Shown here in pieces: positions 28,701-40,300 of a stretch of 64,000 nt of DNA. The DNA lies in NCBI GenBank assembly GCA_914767715.1, contig OU612065.1:3844001-3908000 (forward strand), written 5' to 3'. The notes under the pieces are model-generated. The model saw only the letters and a list, made by a program, of their open reading frames with translations. It ran no database searches and had not been told where the DNA came from. How positions within the stretch are numbered: the first letter of the stretch is position 1; each line of letters starts with the position of its first letter. The DNA is from Membranipora membranacea (Eukaryota; Bryozoa; Gymnolaemata; Cheilostomatida; Membraniporidae). Made by a program: the position numbers and the translations under genes.

Positions 28701-31700
28701 AGGGGTCTGGATATGTTTGAACATTTGCTGAGTGATAAACATTTTTTGGTAAATTTTGTTCACACGTTGGAGAGTCAACCGGACTTTGCGATGAGGGATA
28801 GAGTGAATTTGGCAGCTCTGCTAATGCTGACATTTCAGCATAAGATGGGCTACATCACTGAGTAAGCACAACTAAGTATTAGGATGTACTGTCACTTCTG
28901 TCATGACAGCGCTGAGCAATTCACTGACACTGGAATTGATGATGCAGATTAGGAATTATGATACATTATTTTGGTCACAAATTGTCTAGATATTTATTTA
29001 CCAATCAATTTCAGTACTTAACGGTGCAATGTAGATAGATGGATGTAAAACACTCACCTGGTTATAATCTGAATGTATGCAAACATTGTACTATACTGTG
29101 AAATGACGTTGTATACTGCGTATTGCTTTTAAAAAAATAAGCAAGTGCGTAATAAAATTCTGCTTTTTTATAGGATTATCAAAGAGCTCTTAGAATCCCT
29201 CATAAAAACCACAATGGAAAAGAAACACCCAAAGCTACTTCTCCGACGCTCTGAGAGTGTGGTGGAGAAAATGCTAACACATTGGCTCTCTCTATCCCTA
29301 TATAAATATCTACAGGTATGACGAGCACTGGGTATAGTATACTTATACATGATATACTAATATCAGTTGCGATGGTGCCGCCTTAAAGTGAAATCCTTTT
29401 CGCATTGATGACCCATGATACATTGATATCCTGGTTCATATGAGTTTTTATTACTATGGAAAAAAAAGTGGTTTCTTGTAACTAGTGTCATTAGGTGCAT
29501 CGGTCTGAACGAGTGCAAGATGGCGCACTGCTTTCATCAGTATCATCAGTGATTGATTGACAGTAAGTGAAAATGCCGGCCCTATCATTTGTTATGAAAA
29601 GTTAACATCAATAGATGGTCTCATCTCATAATTATTGGATGGGTGTGGCGGAGTTTAATAAACTTCAGAAGAGTGGTAGTGGTATGCTGAATTTCATAAA
29701 ATGTTTTTAGAAGGTTGCAGTGTCTGACAATCTATTTAAGCAGCTTCTGAAGTTTTTTGCCTGGAAATATTTCAGGATCATGCTGGGAAGCCGCTGTTTA
29801 TGTTGTATCAGGCAATCAAGCATCAAATAGAGAAAGGTCCAGTAGATGCTTTATCTGGTGAGGCACGTTACTCACTCTCCCAGGAACGCCTTCTAAGGCT
29901 CACTGTTGACGCCAAACCTGTGGTAAGTTAAGCTACAGTCTGCCATACAAACACAGAATTCCTTTCATTTCAGGTGTTGAGCAGATTCATGGCATGCTTA
30001 TGGGTACTTCTTTATTGATCCTATCCTTCAGGGAGTTTTTAATACCATTAAAGTATCATATTTCCCCAAACGCACAGCAAACAGCTTTGATGATCCCTCT
30101 TTGCGGTCAATTCTGTGCTCGATACTAGTGAAGTGAAGTATTGACAGGAATGCTATCATCATCATATATAGTTTCCAGTATCTAAAAATGTCTCGTCTCA
30201 TCGCAGTGTCCCATAACATCTTATTTATGAGAAATCTTATCTTTGTTTCACAGAACCTGGATGTGACAACCGACAGTGGAGAGAAGATTCAGTGTCGAGT
30301 GTTGGATTGTGACACTCCTACACAAGTGAAAGAAAAAATATTGGATATGATATATAAGAATCAGGCTTATTCTATCCGGCCACTTGCCTCTGACTTTCAT
30401 CTGGGTACGAAGTGTGATCTCTTGCATATCGATAGACAGGAATTGTGATTATGTTAATTGGTATTCAGATCATAAAATAATTGCATAAGTGCATTTTTTA
30501 ATTTAAATTCTAGTGTCCACCCCTAGCTTACTGGTTCCAGGGTATATGTGGGTTGGTTTGCTTTTTATAGACAAATTGTACACATGTTTAATAGATTTGA
30601 TTTGTTATTATAGAATGGTGTCCTGACAATAATGTTATACATGGGGTGCCTCTATGTGACGAAGATATAACGTCTAAAACAGAGAATGGATGGAAGCGAT
30701 TGAACACGTTGAGTCATTACCTCATAAGGGACAACACCAGGATGAGGCTTATATCCCGTTATCACACGCAATCGTTACATTCCAACAGTAAGTTAACACA
30801 TTCCACTATGTACAAAAATTACCTATCATTGTTTTTGTATATTTCCAACAACGATTTTATCTGTGGACCAAGGAGTTCGAAGTAAAACCTTGTGTGGACT
30901 GTGTTATTTGACCTTTCTGGTCAATATTATAATTACATGAGGCTTTTAATCTCCCATTATATTTTGTATGTTTTTCCCTAGAAATCTATGATATACTGTT
31001 ATTTTGTTTCAGGAAGTAGAGACACTGATAAGTTGTGTGATACATTATCTACGAGTAATAGGGGCACTCCTCGCGGCACCCCGAGAGGTACCCTGACCAA
31101 GAATGGAGCATTATCTATGGGTAATCTTCAGGATCATTACACTCCCAGCCATATATCATTGTGGCATCTTGTAAGTTTTTTCTGCTCACTTGCAAATAAG
31201 GGTAACTGCATATGTATTTGGCTTATAGGCTGCTCAAAACGTGTACATATTTCCTACTGGTTCTCTATATTGTTTGCCGGTGATGTTTACGATGGTTATT
31301 ACAGAGTGCAGCGCCATTGCTTCATAGTTTGATTAATACGTTTTTATATTGTCTTTTAGTCAAAGAGTGCTGCCTCACAGACACTGCCAAGAGACCGTCA
31401 GCAGACTATGATGTCTGAGATCTTCCTGACTCGGTTACTGAAGACCAAAGGAACCCTTCAAGAGTTCATAGATATCCTCTTTACAACAATTTTCTCAGCT
31501 CAAAACCTTCCCCCTACAATCAAGATCTTATTTGATTTCCTGGATGAGCAGGCAAATCGACACAACGTTAGTGACCCTGAGGTGGTGCATGTCTGGAAAA
31601 ACAACAGGTATGTCAATGCTAGCAGTACTATGATTACAGAGTGTGTGTGGGTTATAACTGAGTTTATTGGCCTTTGCCATCCGCAAAGCCAAAACATTGG

Positions 31701-33541
31701 TATGTTTCCAATAGAGGGTTATGTCAGGGATTACCATCAGTATAAACAATCCTTGAAGGGAGAAAAGGTTCGATCAGGAGGACACCTGGTATAACATTTT
31801 TGCAGCAAATATTTATATTTTGTAGCTTGAATTTGAGGTTCTGGGTGAATATCATCAAGAACCCAGAGTTTGTATTCGACATCAACAAGTCTGAGATAGT
31901 AGATGCTAGCTTATCTACTATAGCACAGACCTTCATAGACAGCTGTGCCATGACTGAATCGGATTTCGGACAAGTGAGTATCATGTACCAGTCAGTGCTT
32001 TCATTAACTGCTAGTACTTAATATGATAAGTAAACCGTGTCTTCTTTTCGTTTGAAAAGTATTTTTTTCATACCTCAATGCAATAGTTAGCAAACACACT
32101 GGGGGTGCCCCTTTAGATGGGGGCGACTATTAAGCCGTTTCCTGATTAACCCCTAATAAGTTGCAAATAAGATGTTTGAACTATATAAAGTAAGTTGCTG
32201 GAGAACAGCATAGGCATGGCAAGAATATTTATATATATGAAAATTAGGCCTTGTTACCTTGAAAGGCGAAAAAATTAGCATTACAACACACATCACATCC
32301 ACCCAAATATTTTCCTTGTCTCAACCAAACTTTTTACTCACAATACAAAACCTCAGTACCACTTTAGGTAGGGATGGTGTGAATTGTAAAAATGACGTCT
32401 ACAGTCTTTCAGATATCATAAGAAAAGGAGCGAGATATATCATACTAAGCACGTGGTATTCGATAATGCATGAACATCGATAAGATAACTACAAAATATG
32501 AGTGGCTGAACCTTGTCGGACGGGCTCTTTAAAAATGGACTCTAGGTGTAAAAAACTCTGTATTTCTCTAAGTTTGTCTATAGAAGACTTGACTGATCAT
32601 GCAGAAGAATGAGGTCTGTAGCTGATCTAATTTCTGGTTCTTTCGACTTCAGCTTTTGTATGGAATCACTCTTGATATATTTGTAGGATGCTCCAATTAA
32701 CAAATTGCTGTTCGCCAAAGATAGACCGAGATACAGGAAACTTTTACAGGACATGTATACAGAGATCAGATGTACTCCCCAACATTCTCAGAAACAGATT
32801 GAGGCTTATCACAGGGAATTATCTGAGGTCAGTACGATATGCATTAAATCACCACCCCTGGATGGTTACGGAGCTAATCAAGATGAACTTCCTGTATAAG
32901 CCTTCTACTGCTCCTCAGAGTACACCTGTATACAGCCCTGAGGCTGCTCTCTCGATATGACAGGCCATTATCTCAGATGCTCATACTACTACCTTATATA
33001 TTCAACAGTGATCAGTTACACATCCTACTACATATAAACTACTATTACTGGTAATGTCAAATAACTGACTCGGAGTCCATATGATACAGCAGCTTTGGTT
33101 TACAAGTTTTCACTTTGTCAGAGTGGTTTGAATTACCCTTGTCTTTTTTTCAGGCCTATCCACGCGATTTCTACAGGAATTCTGCACTGAAAGATATCTA
33201 CCTGTTTGCTCAAAAATATCAAACTCAGGTCAGTCAATGTTTGTTATTTATAAAAGTTTACATAACTGAAGTTGGCATCTGAGGCTGATCATCTTGTGCA
33301 CTATTCTCGGTCATGGATTTATACTAAGCGAGTTCACATTGCATCATGAATTGCGAAACTATCTTATTATCATGTGCATGTTCATAATTTGAAAATTTCC
33401 ACTTTCCAGCTCATTGATACTTTGGAAAGAAACGCACTGACAGCACACAATACTACTCTCTTCAGAGATATCATCAACATGCTGCAAAACGTGGATTTAC
33501 GTACATATGAGAGATACGAGTCAAATGGCGTCACCGTATAA
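13797..33541 (+). CDS. Plexin (semaphorin-receptor family) with a short sema-like region
   Basis: Thirty exons, starting 13797-14627, 14798-14923, 15068-15171, 15611-15740, 16144-16318, 17275-17377, 18648-18765, 20500-20613, 21199-21294, 21976-22066, 22764-22945, 23602-23759, 24550-24739, 25492-25616, 25997-26170, 26562-26874, 27334-27483, 27768-28011, 28251-28393, 28677-28861, 29174-29315, 29776-29922, 30254-30404, 30614-30787, 31013-31170, 31360-31607, 31826-31973, 32687-32827, 33154-33228, 33410-33541. The sum is 5,268 nt, or 1,755 aa, with every phase consistent. A signal peptide (about 1-21) is followed by a divergent region to about 320, PSI modules near 325-365, 490-529 and 630-690, and IPT repeats to about 1060. 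One membrane helix spans about 1088-1111. The cytoplasmic GAP has arginine motifs [18 protein letters not shown] (R1275/R1276) and LRFWVNII (R1595), around a RBD (about 1348-1455). Known role: semaphorin-type guidance receptor with Rap-directed GAP activity. Confidence 0.93.
15475..15535. repeat. 19-bp perfect inverted repeat (hairpin)
   Basis: Arms 15475-15493 and 15517-15535 are exact reverse complements (GCCTGTCTTGACAAGTTTT) around a 23-base loop. It lies in the plexin intron before exon 4. Confidence 0.9.
17110..17229. repeat. Imperfect foldback repeat
   Basis: The two halves carry AGGCC-TCGG and ATCCTATAA-type segments in opposite orientation (CCTATAAGATG against CATGTTATAGG), so the whole 120 bases can fold back. 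It lies just before the plexin exon at 17275. It looks like an old MITE. Confidence 0.45.
18278..18330. repeat. Short tandem duplication in a plexin intron
   Basis: A unit reading TTGACACCTTGGTATTCTG occurs twice, separated by a partial copy (TTGGTATTCTG). Confidence 0.75.
18766..20499. other. Long plexin intron (1.7 kb)
   Basis: No splice-bounded exon that keeps the plexin frame was found. Open frames of 113 codons (19622-19963) and 96 codons (20095-20385) were read and not recognised. Flanking exons join in phase 0, so no exon is required here. Confidence 0.5.
23041..23180 (-). repeat. Possible tRNA-derived SINE or tRNA pseudogene
   Basis: On the minus strand, around 23163-23105, there is a segment GGCGTGGCCGAGCGGTTAGC followed by GTCAAAGACTCTGACGC, closely resembling the D-arm/A-box half of a serine or leucine tRNA. 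No clean B box (GGTTCGANTCC) follows and the anticodon half decays into AT-rich sequence. A degenerate tRNA-headed SINE is therefore more likely than a working tRNA. It lies in a plexin intron. Confidence 0.45.
23929..24062. repeat. Perfect hexanucleotide microsatellite (ACTCTG)n
   Basis: About 22 uninterrupted copies of a six-base unit in a plexin intron. It produces artefactual Asp-Ser and Ser-Glu open frames on the two strands. Confidence 0.97.
24985..25376. mobile_element. Harbinger-like MITE with TTA target duplication
   Basis: The ends are inverted copies of TGGCTGGTTCACATTGTCCC (the right end differs at one base in this stretch), flanked by TTA on both sides (24982-24984 and 25377-25379). 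The body (392 bp) is packed with degenerate CCCAGA / TCTGGG units in both orientations and GTTCACAT segments. It has no coding capacity. A TTA/TAA 3-bp duplication and GGC...GTTCACA ends fit the PIF/Harbinger group. It lies in the plexin intron between the exons at 24550 and 25492. Confidence 0.8.
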
Positions 33542-34299
33542 AACTAAGTTTCGTTGTTTTCCTTCCTTCGTCACGATGTCAATTACCTGCAATGAATTTA
33601 TTTTCATTTCCGCCTGTCATAAGCTCATGCTTTCTGAAGCACCAAATATTACACTTATTCTGCTCATGGTTGACTATGCATCTTAAGCATCCGTTCAATA
33701 TCTGTGTTCTTCTTGTGACCAGACTATCTTTTCGGATGATTCTGTTTACCATCAATTTTTTCACATGTTTCTGATTTTGTTACATGAAGGCTAAACGTAA
33801 AGTGATATTTCCATGGTATCACATAGTAAAGTGTCATTCAGTATAAGGTTTGCATATTACTCCAGCTTTATTTTTCTATTATGTTAGTTTATCACACTGC
33901 AGCATTTACACAATTACATGTATATACATAAATAAACTAATCATCATTTTACTAGTTAGTGATTTATAGCCACTTTAGATCATCATGGCAAAGATATTCT
34001 GATTAACTACAATAAAATTAACATAGTACACATAAGATACCTTCACATTCCAATTAACAGAAATGGAAGGATATAAAATATGTAAGTGATTGTCAAGGAG
34101 GAGAGGCGAATCTATTTACAAGTTCATGATAAAATAGTGGAAGTGCCTACTATGCAATCAACTTTGTATGGGAATAGCACACATGGGATAACAGGACTGT
34201 CAGTAGAACGGCAGTAGTCATATAAGTAACATGCATGGATACATTCATTACGAGGTAAAGGATGAAAAAATAATGTCATTTACATTTAAAATTTTTTAT
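33542..34299. other. Convergent intergenic region, plexin and nuclear receptor 3' ends
   Basis: The 758 bases hold the 3' UTRs of two genes pointing toward each other. A plus-strand AATAAA lies at 33931-33936, 390 bases after the plexin stop. Short open frames on both strands (33579-33774) show no family signature. Confidence 0.6.
33931..33936 (+). terminator. Candidate plexin poly(A) signal
   Basis: AATAAA on the plexin strand within the 3' intergenic region. Confidence 0.4.
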
Positions 34300-34301
34300 T
34301 T
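34296..34301 (-). terminator. AATAAA overlapping the nuclear receptor stop codon
   Basis: On the minus strand the coding sequence ends GCA GAA TAA ATA AAA, so AATAAA hexamers begin within the last codon and just after the stop. If used, the 3' UTR would be extremely short. It may instead be chance in AT-rich sequence. Confidence 0.3.
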
Positions 34302-37300
34302 ATTCTGCCAAATCAAATATTTCAGCCAGCAACCCTTCAGCAAACTCGATTTGGCCTTTGAGACTAGTGAGCACACGCCTTTGTTCACCATTAAGCTCCC
34401 TCAGATTTGATACCATCATTAGTACTTTAGGAAACAGTCCAGCTTCAGAGCGATGATTCAGATCTATCTGAGTCTGTAAAGCTTGAATCAGAATCTCCTG
34501 TAGCTTGTTGACCTTCTCTCTGTTTGTCAGACCCCCTCGATCTACAGCAGATTTATGACAAATTGAAAATCAGGGAGGGCTTCAGTACACTAAAAGTAAC
34601 GCTCAGGTCACTTGCCTGAGGGAATCTGTACGAGAGAGTACTTTAGCTGAAGGATGACTTTATCTGGCAGAAAACTGAATATTTTCTTCTTGGTTAATAT
34701 ATATGGACATTCATACCCTGTCCAAAACTTCCTCAGCAAGAATGTTTGTCATTTACCATTAGGTACAAGAAGATCAACAAAGGAGTTGGTTAACCCCTAT
34801 TCTTTTCATACGAATATTAGAATACTAAATCAACTGGGTGAGGAGAATAAATAATTGAATTTGGCTACTAATTCCATCAGCGTTTCCCTTTCCCCTTATT
34901 GATGAGTAAAATCGGGTAAAGGAGTTGATTGAACAGATGACCAATAAATTTCTAGTACTAAAGCCCTCATGGCAAAAATGTGTCACTCTGATATGAGTGC
35001 TATTCAATGCCCTCATCTGTCCAGGGCAAGAGACAGATTTGAACATTAGCTCAAATGATAATAAAGCATAATGTGGCATTAAAAGGTTATGACCAATAAA
35101 CAATATGCTTAATATGGAGAGATGTAAGTAATATTCCAGTCAAGCATCAGCTATATCCACTGTTGCTATACCCTCAATGTCTTTTCCTATTTGTTGTTCA
35201 CCTACACCACACAATCCTCTCCAGTAGGGTTTGACATTGCCATTACAGTTTTATGTTTATACTGCATTACATATATACTTCCAGTGGACACTTCACAATG
35301 AGGCAAACATAGTTACTCTATCTTGCAAGTGACCCTGCGATAGCATCTACAATTAACTTGCTTGTTGGCAGCTGCATAATAACATCCAACAGTCCTGGAG
35401 GTCACTTACCAGGCCTAATAAGCATGAGTGCACAGAACAACGCTGTCTCTACATCCGTTAGGCGAAAGCTGCTGAACCTAGAAGCGAAATTAAACAGCAG
35501 ATCGACGAATGAGCTGCCCATAAGGAAGCTGTTTCTCAGCTGTAGTTTGGTGTAGGCGGAGTCAATACCACTCAGCAACATGATCTCTCTGTCAGGATCG
35601 ATAAACGAAGCCTGCATCACACACGCTACCTATAACATAATCATAATGTAATGTAATTTAGACCAGAGTAGAAGATTATTATTGTAAGTTACACATTGAA
35701 GCAGTTGCTACACAGATATGCTGAACGACCTTGATGTTGATGGTGCCACAATAACGGATAATAAGACTTAAGAAAAAACCATGTCACTTCAAGCAAAAAT
35801 CTTTTCTCTGTTGACAGAAGGTAGCTCCTATCAGATACACGTCAGACACGTACAGCCAACACTTTACCTCAAAAGATCCCCCTTTTATAAGAATGATTTG
35901 ATCATCTGTTTCCAGTGCAGCAAAGCCTGGTATTCGCTTAGCAAAGTTCACAACATCTGTAATGGCTTCATTGAACCTGGCCTCATAAGCTTTCCAGCAG
36001 GCCGTAGCCAGGTGGTCGGGTAGATTGACGACATCAGCTCGACATGCCAGCTTCTCTGTCATGCTCTGTCTCATGCTCATAGTATTGTTAAAAGTGAATT
36101 GAACGGTCTCAATGTAGGCATCATACACGGTAGATGCAACATCTGCCATGTTCACCGCCGATAGTTCATTAGCTGGTTGATTCGGAGTAGTGACCAACAT
36201 GACTTGCTGTTGGTGGTCTATGATTACATTTCCACTCTCGTCTAATCTGCTAGTTTTAGCACCTTGATCTGCAGGTAATAGTTCTGGTTCTCTGTAAGGT
36301 CTCTTCTTCAGAGGACTTTTATACATAGACTGGTCTACAGTAGTTAGGTGACTGGTACCAGCTTTAGCAGGTGAGGCAGCACTCTGTATGATGATTGGTG
36401 TGTCAGCACCAGTACTAGGTATTAAAAGTTTATTTGCAGGAGAGTTGGCTATCTTTATTGGTGTCGCAGCATTGATGATCTGGACATTTGACATATCTAT
36501 AACCTCTCCAGTTGGTGTGGTGATGAAGGTCTAAGGAAATAAATTTGAATGAATTTATCAACCATAAGAGATTTGAGTGTGTTGTGGGAAGCAATAAACT
36601 ATTGCTTAGAACGAAGAAAAATACCCATAGTATGTGATTTGTTGGTAACTCAAGTCCCGCTGATTATTTGTCGTATTGAGTATTTAAAGCTGACCTGTTG
36701 GTTGAGTGGCAGTTTGTTGGTATTCACTATCAATAGCTTTGTACCTGGCCCACCAGCCCCACTTAAACCAGCTAGTTGAGAGATTTTCAGAAGACTGATA
36801 GCTTCATTCTTATTGTGCTCCGCCTTCATTTTCTTTTGTTCTGAATTCTTGAGCCTGTTACGATTCCTCTATAAAATTCACAAGAAAATGATATGGACCA
36901 CATGCTGGTTAGTAAAACAATATTGCACAACTCAGTTGGGGCGAGATGTTGGGAGACACTCCCTGTTTCCGGAAGCTGTGCACCTTAAAACTGTTATTAT
37001 GTGGGAGTTATCTTTTCATTTAATGATTTGCTTTAAAGGAGACAACTCTCTATCCAATAAGATTCTAGCTCCTAGGACCAGGGAGGGTGGGATACCGCCC
37101 ACCCTCTCTGCTAGGACACAACACTTAAGGTTGAGCAGCAGCCACAGACTTAACAATAAACCTAGACAGGACACTATATGGAGGCATTGAGGCATTTAAT
37201 TGTGGGCAACTTTTCGAATTCAATATCCGATCAAAATTGATCTAGTTATGAACAAAAAGCCTGGATTATGAACAGTGAATCAATGATAGCATCATTGCAA

Positions 37301-40300
37301 CTACAACTTCCAATGACGTTACGTCGCTCCACAATTAAGTCTATGGGAGCAGTTTATATAATTCATCGCCTTTTTGTTGTTCTGACTTAGAGTTAAAGAA
37401 ATTTCACTCATTTATTCTACTAAGTTGAATCGTACAAGATATCGAAACCATCAAGCAGTACAGTTTACATTGCAGAGTCTCTTAAAAATAACTTGATTCC
37501 AGTTTTTCAGCATTTCAAAGCATATGCTACTCACATTGAGAACCTCACTGTTACAGATCCTGGCATTCTCCAGGCTCATCATCATCTGGCTGTCTGTATC
37601 CAGACTGTTCCCTCTCTGCCGACCACCTGTCGGTGCATTCACTGTTACCACAGCGCTGGCCGACGTAACAGGTGTAACATCTATCACCTGTTGGGCCGCC
37701 TCAGCCAAAGTCGCGCTAGCGGACTGCATTGTGGGAGTGGTTGGGGTAGTGGGCGTCAGTACCACAGGATCAGTATGGGTTAATGTCTGAGTGTTAAGTG
37801 GTAATTCTCCTGTTGTGATAGTGATGACACCATCCTGGTTCTCAGCCTTCAGACTGAGCAGACCGTGTAGAGCTTGAGCTGTCTGGTTATCCTCTATAGT
37901 CTTACAAGCCTCGGCTATTGTCTCACGCATCTTACGAGATCGTCGCCCAAGTTTGGCAGCTAAAGCAAATAAAAAGCTGTAACATAAAAAGTATGTGCCG
38001 TGCCGCACCAACAAATTAGGTGAAATTTCGTGCCTTCGAATTGATATAAAATTTCAAAACATACAATTAAGGTAATGTCAAAGACCGATCCGAATATCAT
38101 CATATCATATACTGTTGGAAAGCTGCCGAGCTACTGAAAATGAATACCTGAACAAAAACTTGATTCGATGAAATTGTGTCATTTTAGGGAGGAAATTAGG
38201 CAGAATACGCTGTTTTTGTCCATGCAGATGGAGGAATCAAATTAATTGCAAGAAATTTCAAAACAGGTGGAATGTATACTTAGAGATTGGGTTCATCGTA
38301 AAATTTGATTTTCTTTGATATATTGACATTGACATTGACATTTTACGTCACGTCATACAATGCTTTTTTTGTGAAGCCGTGAAAAGATGTGTGAAATTTC
38401 AATCATTTATTCAGAACAGATCATAGGCTCGAAACAAAATTCATTATGATTTTTTTTCAGAGTACTCTTCAAATGTCAAACACATTGATTTTCAACAAAT
38501 TAGCTTGCATATTGCAATGACAGTAGACTCTCGAATACAGCTAATATTTTTGCCACCTTTGCATAACGTCAAACATGCTGTCCAAGTGACCATTGTTGTG
38601 GCCAAACGAAGTTTTTTTGAAAGTTCTCACATACGAAGCCGCTTTCATTAACCATGGTGCACACAGGATATGTTAACAGAATTTTTCATTGCATCTTCAT
38701 TTTTCACGAATTTAACGCAAAAAAAATGCCCAAAAACACCTCAAAAGTCCCAAAAAAACAGCTGTATTTTGGCATTCTTAATCAGTAAGTATCCTCTCTT
38801 AAGGTCTGTTGAACCAACAAACGTCGCAATCTAGCATTCCACTAACGTCGCAATCCCAAAAATGTCGCAACGAAGGGTTTTTATGACGTCGCAAACCCAC
38901 AAACGTCGCAACTCTACAGAAATACTGAGTTGTCTTCTCATTTGATGCATATTTGTGATTATAATTTGCTGCGAGTAGTAGATAGGAGCATAAAACTTCA
39001 AAACACTGTGTGTAGTTGAATATCAGTGTTATTTATTGTGCTATGGATAATTGTTGAGTATTTTTCATGTCATTTGAAACATTATTTTTCACTTCTTAGG
39101 GTTGTTTATTGTTACCTCTGAATTCATTACTGCTGTCATAAAAGGGATGTTTATCTACATCTAGGCACAGATATTGAAAACCCAGTTGGTAATGTTTTGA
39201 TTTGGCCAATGATTGAAGTCGTCATGAGGTATTGACACAGCTTTGGCGTGAATGGTTCTTTATTTGCAAAGGGTGTATGCAATAGGGTCTTGATCGAAAT
39301 GCTCCGCAGATTTTTTTGGATTTTACTTTCAGATCTTCCGGCAAATCTGCTTTTTTCGTTAGCCTCTCCTGATTGTTTTTGGTAAGAACTCTTCGACCTT
39401 ACGTAAGCAAACCCAAATTGTTGGTCGATGAGCAAGTTAACGAAGACCTGCTAACCTTTATAAAATCCTCTTTAAGAATGCTTAACAAGTAACCTAATTC
39501 ACTGAGACCATAGAAGAATACACAATAACACCCTGATAAATCCACTTGTATTGATTTGTCACATGTACCATAACAACTAGAGCTAGAGCTGTTACATCGT
39601 GACAATTGATGATGCTCGGATAAGGTCTTAGGAGTTGTCCCCTCACAAAATAAAATGGGACAACTCATAACTATAATTTTTACTTTTCACTTGTGATATA
39701 AAATGTTTTGTATTAAGTTAAACCAGGGAGGGTGGGAGGTATATCCCACCCTCCCTGGTTAAACCAGTCTCTCTAGTTAAACATAAATGAAATAATAACA
39801 AACAGATGCACAAGAACTACCATCTGAGAGCTCTGGTGGTGTCTATTGTGAAATATGATCAATGGAAACAACAACCAGTGTTCCTTGGAAATATCATGTG
39901 CTATAAGAATATTATTGCGTCTTAACTGGCCTATGAACAATACAGGGGGCCCAATTCACTAAGTATCTGGGTCTGTTGCGACAAAACCTCCATTGAACCG
40001 CCAACTGCTCTCTAGTCCTTTTGATGACAGGAACGTTTGATCTCTCTGTGATCATTGCTATCAACACAAAATATCATATTCTTCCTCGCTAAGTGTTCTG
40101 ATGTTTCTTAGACCACGCACAAATGCTTTGTGAAGTTCTGTTAGAACCTGTCAATTATGTCACTGAGTCATCATGCACACATTTATGTCTTCACAAATCC
40201 CTTATATTAGTCATTCAAACCAAGTCTCCAACTCCTTGATCAAACGTTCCAGGCTACTTTAAATCACATGGTGTATTTAAGATTTGTTTCGGTAAAATTT

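Noticed and set aside
37493-37790. Plus-strand open frames rich in valine and glycine
   Set aside because: They are antisense to the Thr/Pro-rich hinge of the nuclear receptor, whose exon junctions fit in phase.
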